Origin: Clostridiales bacterium
Lineage (GTDB): Bacteria; Bacillota; Clostridia; Christensenellales; Borkfalkiaceae
NCBI GenBank assembly: GCA_015069605.1
Contig: SVII01000013.1
Location: forward strand, 1-38,568
Direction: 5' to 3'
DNA length: 38,568 nt
The notes under the pieces: generated by a model
Told to the model about the DNA's origin: nothing
What the model saw: only the letters and a program-made list of their open reading frames with translations
The model's database searches: none
Shown: positions 24,709-31,870 of the stretch, in pieces
How the letters are laid out: the number at the start of each line of letters is the position of its first letter
How positions within the stretch are numbered: the first letter of the stretch is position 1
Program-made: the position numbers and the translations under genes

Positions 24709-24735
24709 ATATCCGCCGCTACTTGCGACGGATAT
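24709..24735 (-). other. Hairpin between cwlD and the DeoC-like gene
   Basis: ATATCCGCCGC (24709-24719) pairs with GCGACGGATAT (24725-24735) with one mismatch, just past the stop of the DeoC-like gene. There is no U-run after it on the minus strand, so it is a weak terminator or an RNA-stabilising stem. Confidence 0.5.
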
Positions 24736-24746
24736 TGTCAGAAAAA

Positions 24747-25805
24747 TTATAAAAACTTCAAATCGGACGTTGGCGGTGTTTGTGCTGTAATAGCTTTTGA
24801 TTTATTATCGACGACCTCTTTTGGTTTATCCGCATCCTGCGATGTGTTAGATGAAAGCGCGGATGGGGTTGTGGGCGGTATTGCAGGCAGCGCGGGCACT
24901 TCCGTTGGCACGGATGGGAAACGAATTTTTTCCGCTTCTTGCATCCACTCAGAGTAAACATCGTGAATATGCTTAGTTACGATTCGTCCCATACCTGCCC
25001 CTGTCATTTTCTTAAAATCCGCTATATTTTCCACTTCGGAAATCTCTAATTTGCAACCGCACATCATATCCAAACGCAATTTTTCACAGCCTTCAAAATA
25101 CGGAACGCAGAAGTATTGCACTCCCATTTCACACGACAATCTTGCCACACGCGAAAGCGTCGGATAGGCGTATTTTTTGTCCACCCAAACCTTTAAAACC
25201 GCTCTTTTTGCGATACGTTTTAAACGTTTCAATTCTTTTCGTATCTCGCCGTAACGACATTCTGATAAAAGCGAAGGCGTAAGCATTACGGTGATTTCTT
25301 TCGCACCGCGTTTGATTGCCCATTTTGCTTCGTACGCCTTCATTTTCGACAACGTTTCACCGTCACCACCAATAATACAATCGAGCTTTACATTACTGCC
25401 CGTCAAATAGGTGCGCGCATATAACAGTTTTGTCGGCGGTAATTTCACAGCGGCTTGCTTCAAACGCACGGCGCGTTCGCATACCCGTTGCACGTCCTCG
25501 CCTTGCGATAACATTGCTTCCGACCGAGCGATAGCGCGCATAATTTCTTCTACTTTCTTTTGACGCTTATACGCACGATACTCCTCAGCATCCTTACGCG
25601 AAAGAATGACACCCTTATCCGTCGTGGCAAGGTTTTTCGTGTGCGTTGCCGCGGGCGAAGTGATTGCCACGGGCTGTGTTGCAGGCTTTAAAGAAGAATT
25701 TGCATTCGTAAGTATTTCTTTTTGTTCCGTTTGCTTTTCCATACGTTGAGTATGCGACAAAACTGCTTTTCTTATTCCAATTTTCTCCAATTTGTGACAA
25801 GACAT
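24747..25805 (-). CDS. Unrecognised protein with a degenerate DeoC-like (aldolase) barrel and disordered tails
   Basis: A 352-residue protein. Residues 1-70 are low-complexity (Thr/Ala/Gln/Lys), 75-100 probably helical, 105-292 resemble deoxyribose-phosphate aldolase, and 297-352 are Pro/Thr/Ser-rich. In the core, VKLDCIIGGDGETLSKMKAY then EAKWAIKRGAKEI parallels the DeoC stretch VCTVIGFPLG...KAFEAKEAI..GADEI. The DeoC catalytic Asp (EIDMV) appears as Thr (EITVM), the Schiff-base Lys segment FVKTSTG appears as YFCVPYFEG, and the second Lys segment VKASGGI as LEISEVEN. An aldolase function is therefore unlikely. The start is unsure: ATG at 25805 (leaderless, four bases after a -10) or 25742. 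Function unknown; genes around it are cwlD and a small membrane protein. Confidence 0.72.
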   Translation of the reverse strand: MSCHKLEKIGIRKAVLSHTQRMEKQTEQKEILTNANSSLKPATQPVAITSPAATHTKNLATTDKGVILSRKDAEEYRAYKRQKKVEEIMRAIARSEAMLSQGEDVQRVCERAVRLKQAAVKLPPTKLLYARTYLTGSNVKLDCIIGGDGETLSKMKAYEAKWAIKRGAKEITVMLTPSLLSECRYGEIRKELKRLKRIAKRAVLKVWVDKKYAYPTLSRVARLSCEMGVQYFCVPYFEGCEKLRLDMMCGCKLEISEVENIADFKKMTGAGMGRIVTKHIHDVYSEWMQEAEKIRFPSVPTEVPALPAIPPTTPSALSSNTSQDADKPKEVVDNKSKAITAQTPPTSDLKFL

Positions 25806-25809
25806 ACGT

Positions 25810-25817
25810 TGTATACT
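25810..25817. promoter_or_regulatory. Shared symmetric -10 for two divergent, apparently leaderless genes
   Basis: TATACT on the plus strand (25812-25817) and TATACA on the minus strand (25810-25815) overlap. The plus ATG is six bases and the minus ATG four bases downstream. -35 boxes are weak on both sides. Confidence 0.45.
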
Positions 25818-25823
25818 GTTCGT

Positions 25824-26129
25824 ATGAAAAATGCAATCTTCCTTATTGATAATTTACTGCTGTCCGCTTTCCCCTTAGGATTCATTTCCTTGATTGTTAT
25901 GTTTTTGCTATGTTTTGGCGGTGTACACATCATCAAATTGGCAAAACTTGGTTGGGATAGCCGCAGCCATGAAAAGCCAAAAAATGCCCCCATGTCAAAA
26001 CCTGCAGACTGCATAAAAGAAAAAGCTCCTGCAAGCCAACCGCAAGAGCCCGTATATTATATTGTCGAACGCAAAAAGAAACGTCCCAAAACTAGTTACG
26101 GCGAGCCAAAAGAAATCCGCTTTAAATAA
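25824..26129 (+). CDS. Small single-span membrane protein of unknown function
   Basis: A 101-residue protein not recognised as a named family. Residues about 13-36 form one hydrophobic span (FISLIVMFLLCFGGVHII), followed by a positively charged, probably cytoplasmic tail with a Pro/Lys/Ala-rich stretch and a C-terminal block EPVYYIVERKKKRPKTSYGE that looks conserved in type. There is no Shine-Dalgarno site; the ATG lies six bases past a TATACT box, suggesting a leaderless message. It is divergent from the DeoC-like gene and ends at its own terminator. A functional link with the DeoC-like protein is only a guess from the shared promoter. Confidence 0.7.
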   Translation: MKNAIFLIDNLLLSAFPLGFISLIVMFLLCFGGVHIIKLAKLGWDSRSHEKPKNAPMSKPADCIKEKAPASQPQEPVYYIVERKKKRPKTSYGEPKEIRFK

Positions 26130-26142
26130 GGCGGATTTTTTA
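26113..26142 (+). terminator. Terminator of the small membrane protein gene
   Basis: AAATCCGC (26113-26120) pairs with GCGGATTT (26131-26138), followed by T; the stop codon lies in the loop. Confidence 0.85.
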
Positions 26143-26172
26143 TTTCAACGCGTACCTGCCCCACCCGTTTGA

Positions 26173-26559
26173 TTATTTTTCCGCGCCCGCAGGACGAAGT
26201 TCGCCCGAATCCTCGTCGAATTTTTCTAAATTTTCGCCGTTCGCCCACAGTCTTTCCAAATGATAGAAGAGCCTTGTTTCGTCGTTGAAAATATGCACAA
26301 TAACGTCGCCATAATCTATTACAGCCCAACGGCCGTCGCGCACACCTTCCATACGCGTAGGCGCAATCCCGTGATCGCGTTCAATGAGTTCTTCCACTCT
26401 TTCACCCATCGCTTTGATTTGCGGAGCGTTGCTACCGCTTGCCAAAACGAAATAATCGCAAAGATCCGTCTTTTCGCGCACATACAACGCGACGATGTCC
26501 TTACCTCTCTTATCCGCCAAAGCCTTACATACAGCAATTGCTAATTCCTTACTTGTCAT
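26173..26559 (-). CDS. rsfS: Ribosomal silencing factor RsfS
   Basis: A 128-residue protein of the RsfS/Iojap family: KGKDIVALYV-like strand, CDYFVLASGSNAPQIKAMG, and WAVIDYGDVIVHIFNDETRLFYHLERLW. RsfS binds L14 on the large ribosomal subunit and blocks subunit joining in starvation. The ATG at 26559 is preferred because AAGGAG lies seven bases upstream; the ATG two codons earlier is only one base from that site. It follows the nadD-yqeK fusion by about 18 bases, the usual Firmicutes order. The C-terminus has an acidic extension. Confidence 0.95.
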   Translation of the reverse strand: MTSKELAIAVCKALADKRGKDIVALYVREKTDLCDYFVLASGSNAPQIKAMGERVEELIERDHGIAPTRMEGVRDGRWAVIDYGDVIVHIFNDETRLFYHLERLWANGENLEKFDEDSGELRPAGAEK

Positions 26560-26577
26560 ATTCATTCTCCTTTCGTA

Positions 26578-27729
26578 TTATTCTTTATTTTTCGCGGCGT
26601 AAAAATCGTATGCTTGTCTTGTCAACGGATAGACCTCGCCGCCTTTCGTTTCTAAAAATTCCAAAGTTTGCCTAAGCGCTTCTTCCATACATAAATCCAA
26701 GCCGCTTTTATCCCAAAATAGCTTCCGCAAAATCTCTACACCATCGTAGGAGCGCTCTTCCTCTAACATATCCGCAAGAAAAATGAGTTTTTCAAGTTCG
26801 CTCATATTCGGTCTTGCGCTGGTGTGGAAACGGATCGCGTTAAGGATATCTTCATCCGTTACGGAAAAATATTTTTTTGCTACATACGCGCCTTGATACT
26901 GATGAATGACGGGCAAAGGCACTTCACCCCACTCTTTTTGTAAGGTAAAATCCTGCAAATATGGAGAATCTTCGGGTAGATTTTTCGCACAATCGTGAAA
27001 TAGTGCCGCCGTAATCGCTTTTTGCTCTGATATTTTCAAACCATTTGCGCGTGCCGCGGCAAGGTTCGCCACACGAATACTGTGCATCATGCGTTGCGTT
27101 TTTTCCAAGCCTAATGCCTCTTTTGCATTTTCGATTTTGTACAGTCCGTTTTTTTGGATATATTCCGCCACCGATATAGGGGTAAAGTGCGTTAAATCAG
27201 TACCTGCCCCCGCCAAAACGCGAATTTTTGTAGAAGAAACGTCCGCACCGTTGTAATGAATTTCAGCCAAATCTTTTCCAAATTTCTCATGAAAAAATTT
27301 GCGTTCGGGTGCTAACCAGCCCTCTTTTTCATTTCGGCCGCAAACTGCCAACGTTACGTTTTCTAAAATCTTTTGAGGTTCTTTCCACGTTGGAAAATCT
27401 CGCAACATATCCGTACCAACCAACCAAAAAATTTCGGCTTTTGGATATTCCTTTTTAAAATGCTCGCAGGTCAAATACGTATAACTTGTACCGCCTTGCA
27501 TAATTTCAAAATCGCTGATTTCCACCTTTGGCTGATTTACAAACGCCAAACGGCACATTTCCAAACGATACGTTGCATCCGCCAATACTCGCCAAGGTTT
27601 ATGCGGCGGCGAATAGGCAGGCATAACGATAAGTTTGTCTAAATGCAAGCTTTTGATTGCCGCCTCCACCAAACGGATATGTTCTATATGAATGGGATCA
27701 AACGACCCACCAAAAATCGCTATTCTCAT
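26578..27729 (-). CDS. nadD: NadD-YqeK fusion: nicotinate-mononucleotide adenylyltransferase plus HD hydrolase
   Basis: A 383-residue fusion. Residues about 1-195 are NadD: IFGGSFDPIHIEH (the HxGH-like site reads HIEH), PAYSPPHKP, WLVGTDML and ADVSSTKIR. Residues about 205-383 are YqeK: HSIRVANLA, FHDCAKN (HD metal site), HQYQGAYVA and FHTSARPNMSELEKLIFLADMLEE. NadD makes deamido-NAD; YqeK is an HD-family hydrolase of Ap4A. In Bacillus they are neighbouring separate genes; here no stop lies between. The start at 27729 follows AAAGG. rsfS follows in the same operon. Confidence 0.94.
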   Translation of the reverse strand: MRIAIFGGSFDPIHIEHIRLVEAAIKSLHLDKLIVMPAYSPPHKPWRVLADATYRLEMCRLAFVNQPKVEISDFEIMQGGTSYTYLTCEHFKKEYPKAEIFWLVGTDMLRDFPTWKEPQKILENVTLAVCGRNEKEGWLAPERKFFHEKFGKDLAEIHYNGADVSSTKIRVLAGAGTDLTHFTPISVAEYIQKNGLYKIENAKEALGLEKTQRMMHSIRVANLAAARANGLKISEQKAITAALFHDCAKNLPEDSPYLQDFTLQKEWGEVPLPVIHQYQGAYVAKKYFSVTDEDILNAIRFHTSARPNMSELEKLIFLADMLEEERSYDGVEILRKLFWDKSGLDLCMEEALRQTLEFLETKGGEVYPLTRQAYDFYAAKNKE

Positions 27730-27750
27730 AAATTTTGTATCCTTTACATC

Positions 27751-27779
27751 ATTATACTATAAATTTATGTTTTTTTCAA
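27751..27779 (-). promoter_or_regulatory. Sigma-A promoter of nadD-yqeK-rsfS
   Basis: Minus-strand TTGAAA (27774-27779), 17 bases, TATAAT (27751-27756). A plus-strand TATACT (27754-27759) overlaps it and may fire toward the divergent membrane gene. Confidence 0.8.
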
Positions 27780-27814
27780 GTTTAAAAGGCAATATTTTCG
27801 TCAAAAATTTCAAT

Positions 27815-28567
27815 ATGAAAAAATCAGCTTTTATTTCCGACGTATTATTTACAACTTTTTTGACTGCTCTTTTCACTCTTTGTTTGTTTCGATATCTAAA
27901 AATCGGGTTTTGGCTCGCGGTGAGTTTAAGCCTCGTTTGCGGTATTTTGGCGGGCGCATCCGCTTTCGCATATCTACAAAGCAAACGCAAAAGTCTGTAT
28001 CTCAAACGTTCGGACGAGGCGCAAAAAGAAAAATTTTTATTACATCTTGCCTTGCTTTCCGACGAACAAAAACGTAAATATTTCACTCCACTTTTAGCGG
28101 AAGAAGATAAACCTATCCACTCTTTTGGCAAACGTTGCCTCATCAACGAGGATACGTTCTGGAGATTACAATTTACTCTATCCCCCGTCAACGCTGATGA
28201 TATCGCGGCATTTTCGAGAATACGTTCTTTAAAGAAAAAAGTGGTGTTATGTTCTAAAATTGATGAAGAAGCTTTTTTGCTTTGCCGTCGGCTTGCCATT
28301 GAAGTGAAAACCGGTGACGACGTGTATCGATTCGTCAAAGCGAAAAACGGGTTACCTGAAAAATTTTTAGGTGAAGAAAATGCGGATAAAAAAACGAAAC
28401 GGCGTTTTCGGCTTTGGTTCGCAAAAAACAACAGTCGCCGTTTCCTCGTCGGCGGCGCATTGGTTCTTGTCACCTCGCTAATAACGCCCTTTCCTTATTA
28501 TTATCTTATTTTGGGAAGTTTACTCCTTCTTGCCGCGCTTTTCATCCGTGTGTTTGGCTATGAATAA
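27815..28567 (+). CDS. Orphan membrane protein with two N-terminal and two C-terminal spans
   Basis: A 250-residue protein not assigned to a family. Two hydrophobic spans at about 8-26 and 30-52, a soluble middle of about 150 residues rich in Lys/Glu/Arg (KRSDEAQKEKFLLHLALL, CLINEDTFWRLQF), and two more spans at about 208-246. Both ends are then membrane-embedded and the middle lies on one face. The start is unsure: ATG at 27815 gives a normal N-terminus but has no Shine-Dalgarno site; an in-frame ATG at 27767 would overlap the divergent promoter. It converges on nnrD with nine bases between stops. No function proposed. Confidence 0.7.
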   Translation: MKKSAFISDVLFTTFLTALFTLCLFRYLKIGFWLAVSLSLVCGILAGASAFAYLQSKRKSLYLKRSDEAQKEKFLLHLALLSDEQKRKYFTPLLAEEDKPIHSFGKRCLINEDTFWRLQFTLSPVNADDIAAFSRIRSLKKKVVLCSKIDEEAFLLCRRLAIEVKTGDDVYRFVKAKNGLPEKFLGEENADKKTKRRFRLWFAKNNSRRFLVGGALVLVTSLITPFPYYYLILGSLLLLAALFIRVFGYE

Positions 28568-28576
28568 TTCGCTGAT

Positions 28577-29503
28577 TTAGCTTTGAATTGATAAAAATGC
28601 CTTACCCAGGTACGTGATGAAGTCGGTTGGCGTAGCGGAATATTCCCCGTGGTCTTTTGCAGCAAGTTCCGCTGCTCTTCCCAAAAGATACGCCGCCGCA
28701 CGAGCTCCGTCATAACACGTTGCGCCTTCCGCGCATAAACCTGCAATCACCCCCGAAAGCACGTCGCCTGTGCCACCCGTTGCTTGCGCGGAACAACCAC
28801 TGGTGTTGATCGCAATATGCTCCCCATCGGTAATTACTGAATAGGCGTTTTTCAAAAGCACCGTCAGCTTGTGGCGTTTTGCAAATTCTGTGGGTGCCTG
28901 CACCCCCAAACGAATAATCTCCTCCACCGTTTTTCCAGTTAAACGAGCAAATTCTTTGATATGCGGCGTTAAAAGAACGTCGCAGTTTTTATTTTCAAAT
29001 AAATCGGAAAAGTTTCCTTTTTCGTATTTTGCCAGGCTATTCAAACCGTCCGCATCAATAATCAGTTTCCCGGTAAAGCGTTGTAAAAGATATTTCGCGC
29101 CATCGGAAACCGCTTTCGATTCGCCCATACCCATACCGTATGCTATAACGTCATATCCAAGCAGTTGTTTGAAATTTTCTTCCTTAAATTCCAACCGCTC
29201 CCCGTCGCTGATCGTTTTCAATAAAATTTCAGGCGCTTTTAAAATATAATACGGCAAGATGTTTTTCGGTAAAAATAAAGCCGTGTACCCTGCGCCTGCC
29301 CGTAAACATCCCATGGCGGAAAGATACGCCGCTCCTGTATAATCAATACAGCCAGCTACGATTGCCGCGCGGCCGTACGTACCTTTGTTGGACTCGCGTA
29401 TGCGTTTCGGCAAAATCGCCGCAACGTTTTGATCGTCAGATGCAGTCGCACCGCACATTTCCCACAACAATCTTCCTCTTTCTTCCTTTGAAACGTTCGT
29501 CAT
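28577..29503 (-). CDS. nnrD: ADP-dependent NAD(P)H-hydrate dehydratase
   Basis: A 308-residue ribokinase-fold protein of the carbohydrate-kinase-like NnrD family: KRIRESNKGTYGRAAIVAG, GAAYLSAMGCLRAGAGY, YGMGMGESKA, LIIDADGLNSL, LLTPHIKEFARL and ATGGTGDVLSGVIAGLCA. It repairs hydrated NADH and NADPH. The epimerase domain NnrE, often fused in front, is missing: the N-terminus has only about 25 extra residues. The start at 29503 has GGGAGG upstream. It is the third gene of a recX-birA-nnrD run. Confidence 0.94.
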   Translation of the reverse strand: MTNVSKEERGRLLWEMCGATASDDQNVAAILPKRIRESNKGTYGRAAIVAGCIDYTGAAYLSAMGCLRAGAGYTALFLPKNILPYYILKAPEILLKTISDGERLEFKEENFKQLLGYDVIAYGMGMGESKAVSDGAKYLLQRFTGKLIIDADGLNSLAKYEKGNFSDLFENKNCDVLLTPHIKEFARLTGKTVEEIIRLGVQAPTEFAKRHKLTVLLKNAYSVITDGEHIAINTSGCSAQATGGTGDVLSGVIAGLCAEGATCYDGARAAAYLLGRAAELAAKDHGEYSATPTDFITYLGKAFLSIQS

Positions 29504-29525
29504 ATTGCGCCTCCCATTCTATATT

Positions 29526-30227
29526 TTAGACGCGTATCGATACCTCTGCCGCCGTCAAACGTTTGGATTTGCCATCAATTTCCACGTGCAAACCGCCTTC
29601 GTTGTCAACGGAAATCAGCCTACCATGTACGCGTTCATCGCCAAAAATCAACGTCGCTTCTTTTCCCATATACCCCACGTAAGAGATATATTCTTCCATT
29701 GTATGTTTTTTGAAAAGTTCTTGTACCAAACGCTCCGTCACTTCCTCAACGGAAAAACGTTTTCCCGTAATCTCTTGCATCGTCGTTGCAATATTTTTAA
29801 GCTCTTCGGGCAACGAATTGCAAACGTTGACTCCTATTCCTACAATCGAAGAAGAAATATTTAATCCCGAAAAGACGTTTTCGATAAGAATACCGCATAT
29901 TTTTTTATCGTTTACGTAAACGTCATTTACCCATTTAATCTTCGGCTGTAAGCCGTAATATTGCAACGTTTCGCAAACCGCCACTGCCGCTTGCGCCATA
30001 ATTTTAAACGCTTCTTTTGCAGGGAAATTGTCATAAAAAGAAAGTTTCGTTAAGTACACGCCCCCCTCCTCCGAAGAAAACGAGCGTCCTTTCGTGCCTC
30101 TTCCTCCTATTTGCCGTTTCGCCGTTACAATAAGATCTTTGCCTTCCTGCCGTTTTGTTTTTGCGTATTCGTTGGTAGAATCGATCTCATCAAAGCGTTG
30201 CCATACAACCTCTTTTTTCGCATTCAT
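29526..30227 (-). CDS. birA: Biotin--protein ligase, class I
   Basis: A 233-residue ligase with the catalytic core only: FDEIDSTNEYAK, the biotinyl-AMP loop QIGGRGTKGRSF, KWVNDVYVNDKKICGILIE (catalytic Lys) and a C-terminal SH3-like domain. The DNA-binding HTH of bifunctional BirA is absent, so it should not repress biotin genes. It biotinylates the carrier protein of acetyl-CoA carboxylase and relatives. The ATG at 30227 has GGCAGGT close upstream and GGAG farther away. It lies 24 bases after recX. Confidence 0.94.
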   Translation of the reverse strand: MNAKKEVVWQRFDEIDSTNEYAKTKRQEGKDLIVTAKRQIGGRGTKGRSFSSEEGGVYLTKLSFYDNFPAKEAFKIMAQAAVAVCETLQYYGLQPKIKWVNDVYVNDKKICGILIENVFSGLNISSSIVGIGVNVCNSLPEELKNIATTMQEITGKRFSVEEVTERLVQELFKKHTMEEYISYVGYMGKEATLIFGDERVHGRLISVDNEGGLHVEIDGKSKRLTAAEVSIRV

Positions 30228-30251
30228 CTCGTACCTGCCTACTCCTTTTTC

Positions 30252-30875
30252 TCAATCTTCTTCCTGCAATCCAAATGTTTGTAGCGCAGATTTTGCAATT
30301 TCATAATCAAAACCTTTCCCCATCAAATACCGAAACGCTTTTTGCAACGTCGGCGCGTCCGCCGTTTTGCCACGCATATATTTTTCTAAAATCTTACAAG
30401 CGGTTTGTTCTTCCGTTTCACTATCCAACGTATCTAGAGCCGCGTCGATCTCCTCGTCGGAAATTCCTTTCCCTCGCAGTTCCATACGGATCAATCTACC
30501 GCCCTTACGTTTCGCCGCGCTTTCCACGTAACTCTCCGCGTATTCGCCGTCATTCAAGAAATTATATGAACGTAATTTTTCGACTACGTATTCAACCACC
30601 GAGGACAAATATCCCTTTTTCGTGAGGAAATCCCGCACTTGCTTTTCCGTCTTTTGCGTAGCGGAAATATGCGTCAACGCCTTATCAAACGCGGTGTTTT
30701 TCTCGCTTTCCAACTGTATTTCCGCAAGCCGCTCTTCCGTGACAATTTGCCCGACTTTCAAACGGTTTTTCATTACCGCTTCCAAAGTCAAACCGCAGCT
30801 AAACCGCCCGTCGATATATACGTTACAACGACGTTTATCCTTTATTTGCGGCGTGATTTCCGTAATCTCGTTCAT
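30252..30875 (-). CDS. recX: Regulatory protein RecX
   Basis: A 207-residue helical-repeat protein: CNVYIDGRFSCGL at the N-terminus, then three-helix repeats with EKQVRDFLTKKGY, LNDGEYAESYVES and GISDEEIDAAL, and a C-terminal third repeat KAFRYLMGKGFDYEIAKSAL. RecX binds RecA filaments and limits their activity. The ATG at 30875 has AAGGAG upstream; a longer frame would cross the promoter. It is the first gene of recX-birA-nnrD. recA is not in the window. Confidence 0.92.
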   Translation of the reverse strand: MNEITEITPQIKDKRRCNVYIDGRFSCGLTLEAVMKNRLKVGQIVTEERLAEIQLESEKNTAFDKALTHISATQKTEKQVRDFLTKKGYLSSVVEYVVEKLRSYNFLNDGEYAESYVESAAKRKGGRLIRMELRGKGISDEEIDAALDTLDSETEEQTACKILEKYMRGKTADAPTLQKAFRYLMGKGFDYEIAKSALQTFGLQEED

Positions 30876-30896
30876 ATCCTCTCTCCTTGCGTTTTT

Positions 30897-30925
30897 ATTA
30901 TACCACAAACGCGGAAAAAAGTCAA
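30897..30925 (-). promoter_or_regulatory. Sigma-A promoter of recX-birA-nnrD
   Basis: Minus-strand TTGACT (30920-30925), 17 bases, extended TGG-TATAAT (-10 at 30897-30902). Confidence 0.88.
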
Positions 30926-30981
30926 CACCCACTTTCATTTTCGCTTGCCTTAAAAAAATAAAAATTTTTCCCTGTAACCCG

Positions 30982-31010
30982 TTTACTTTTTCGAGAAAAG
31001 GTGGTATAAT
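30982..31010 (+). promoter_or_regulatory. Sigma-A promoter of the phosphoribosyltransferase gene
   Basis: TTTACT (30982-30987), 17 bases, extended TGG-TATAAT (31005-31010). Confidence 0.8.
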
Positions 31011-31020
31011 TGATAAGTAA

Positions 31021-31060
31021 ACATTCGTCCGATGTGCAGTCTATGCAAAAAATGGACGTG
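31021..31060 (+). promoter_or_regulatory. Structured leader before the phosphoribosyltransferase gene
   Basis: CGTCC (31026-31030) pairs with GGACG (31054-31058), extended by ACA/TGT, enclosing a small TGCA...TGCA hairpin. It ends just before the ribosome site. It does not match a known purine riboswitch by eye; a regulatory role is unproven. Confidence 0.35.
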
Positions 31061-31076
31061 TAAGGAGATTACGTAA

Positions 31077-31616
31077 ATGAAATATTATACCGTTGATTTG
31101 AACGGCTTTGAAGCAAAACTTCCCATCCTCACTCTGCCCAGCGGCATCGGTATCGCATTTTTCAATTTGCATGGCGACAATGAAATGACCGAGCATTGTG
31201 GAAAAGAACTCGCAAAACTTTTGAGCGATTGCGACGTGTTGATTACGGCGGAATCCAAAGGTTTACAGTTGACGCACTGCGTTGCAAGAGAATTGGGACA
31301 GCGTTATTACGCTGTTGCGAGAAAGAGCAAAAAATTGTATATGCAGGACGGCATTGAAATCACTATCGAATCCTCTATTACTACGGGTAAAGAACAAAAA
31401 TTGTATCTTTCCAAGCACGACGTGGAGCTTATCAAAGGTAAAAAAGTAGGCATTGTGGACGACGTAGTATCTACAGGCGCATCTTTGAAAGGTTTGGAAG
31501 ATTTAGTGGAAAAAGCGGGCGGCATTATACATAAAAAGGCTTTCGTACTGGCGGAAGGTGACGCAAAGAATAGAACCGACGTCATCTTTTTGAATACAAT
31601 CCCTATATTCGAGTAA
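31077..31616 (+). CDS. apt: Phosphoribosyltransferase, adenine-PRTase-like
   Basis: A 179-residue type I PRTase. The PRPP loop is GIVDDVVSTGASLKGLEDL (about residues 124-142). TAESKGLQLTHCVARELG and YYAVARKSKKLYMQ match the APRT-type substrate region. It would salvage a purine base with PRPP; adenine is the likely base by resemblance, but xanthine or a regulatory role (PurR-like) is possible since the first 40 residues differ from standard Apt. The start at 31077 has AAGGAG upstream. It is monocistronic, between its own promoter and terminator. Confidence 0.8.
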   Translation: MKYYTVDLNGFEAKLPILTLPSGIGIAFFNLHGDNEMTEHCGKELAKLLSDCDVLITAESKGLQLTHCVARELGQRYYAVARKSKKLYMQDGIEITIESSITTGKEQKLYLSKHDVELIKGKKVGIVDDVVSTGASLKGLEDLVEKAGGIIHKKAFVLAEGDAKNRTDVIFLNTIPIFE

Positions 31617-31663
31617 GAAAATTCTTCAAAAAACTTGACATTTTTATCCAAAAAAGGAAAAAG

Positions 31664-31696
31664 GCGGTAACGTGAGAGCGTTATCGCTTATTTTTT
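31664..31696 (+). terminator. Terminator of the phosphoribosyltransferase gene
   Basis: GCGGTAACG (31664-31672) pairs with CGTTATCGC (31679-31687), one G-U pair, followed by TTATTTTTT. Confidence 0.9.
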
Positions 31697-31739
31697 ATAA
31701 AAAGCCAATGGAAAACCTCGTATTTTTCCGTCGAAACAC

Positions 31740-31768
31740 TTGCATTTTTTTTTATTATAGTTTATAAT
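31740..31768 (+). promoter_or_regulatory. Promoter of the repeat-protein gene
   Basis: TTGCAT (31740-31745), 17 T/A-rich bases, TATAAT (31763-31768). A leader of about 95 bases follows, with a perfect ACGGTTT/AAACCGT hairpin at 31820-31840 before the ribosome site. Confidence 0.72.
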
Positions 31769-31870
31769 GTAATATGAAAATATAGTGTACAGTCGATTTT
31801 TATGACTTGTGACGCTTTTACGGTTTTGCAACGAAACCGTTAGACATGAAAATCAAAAGGAGTTCATCGT

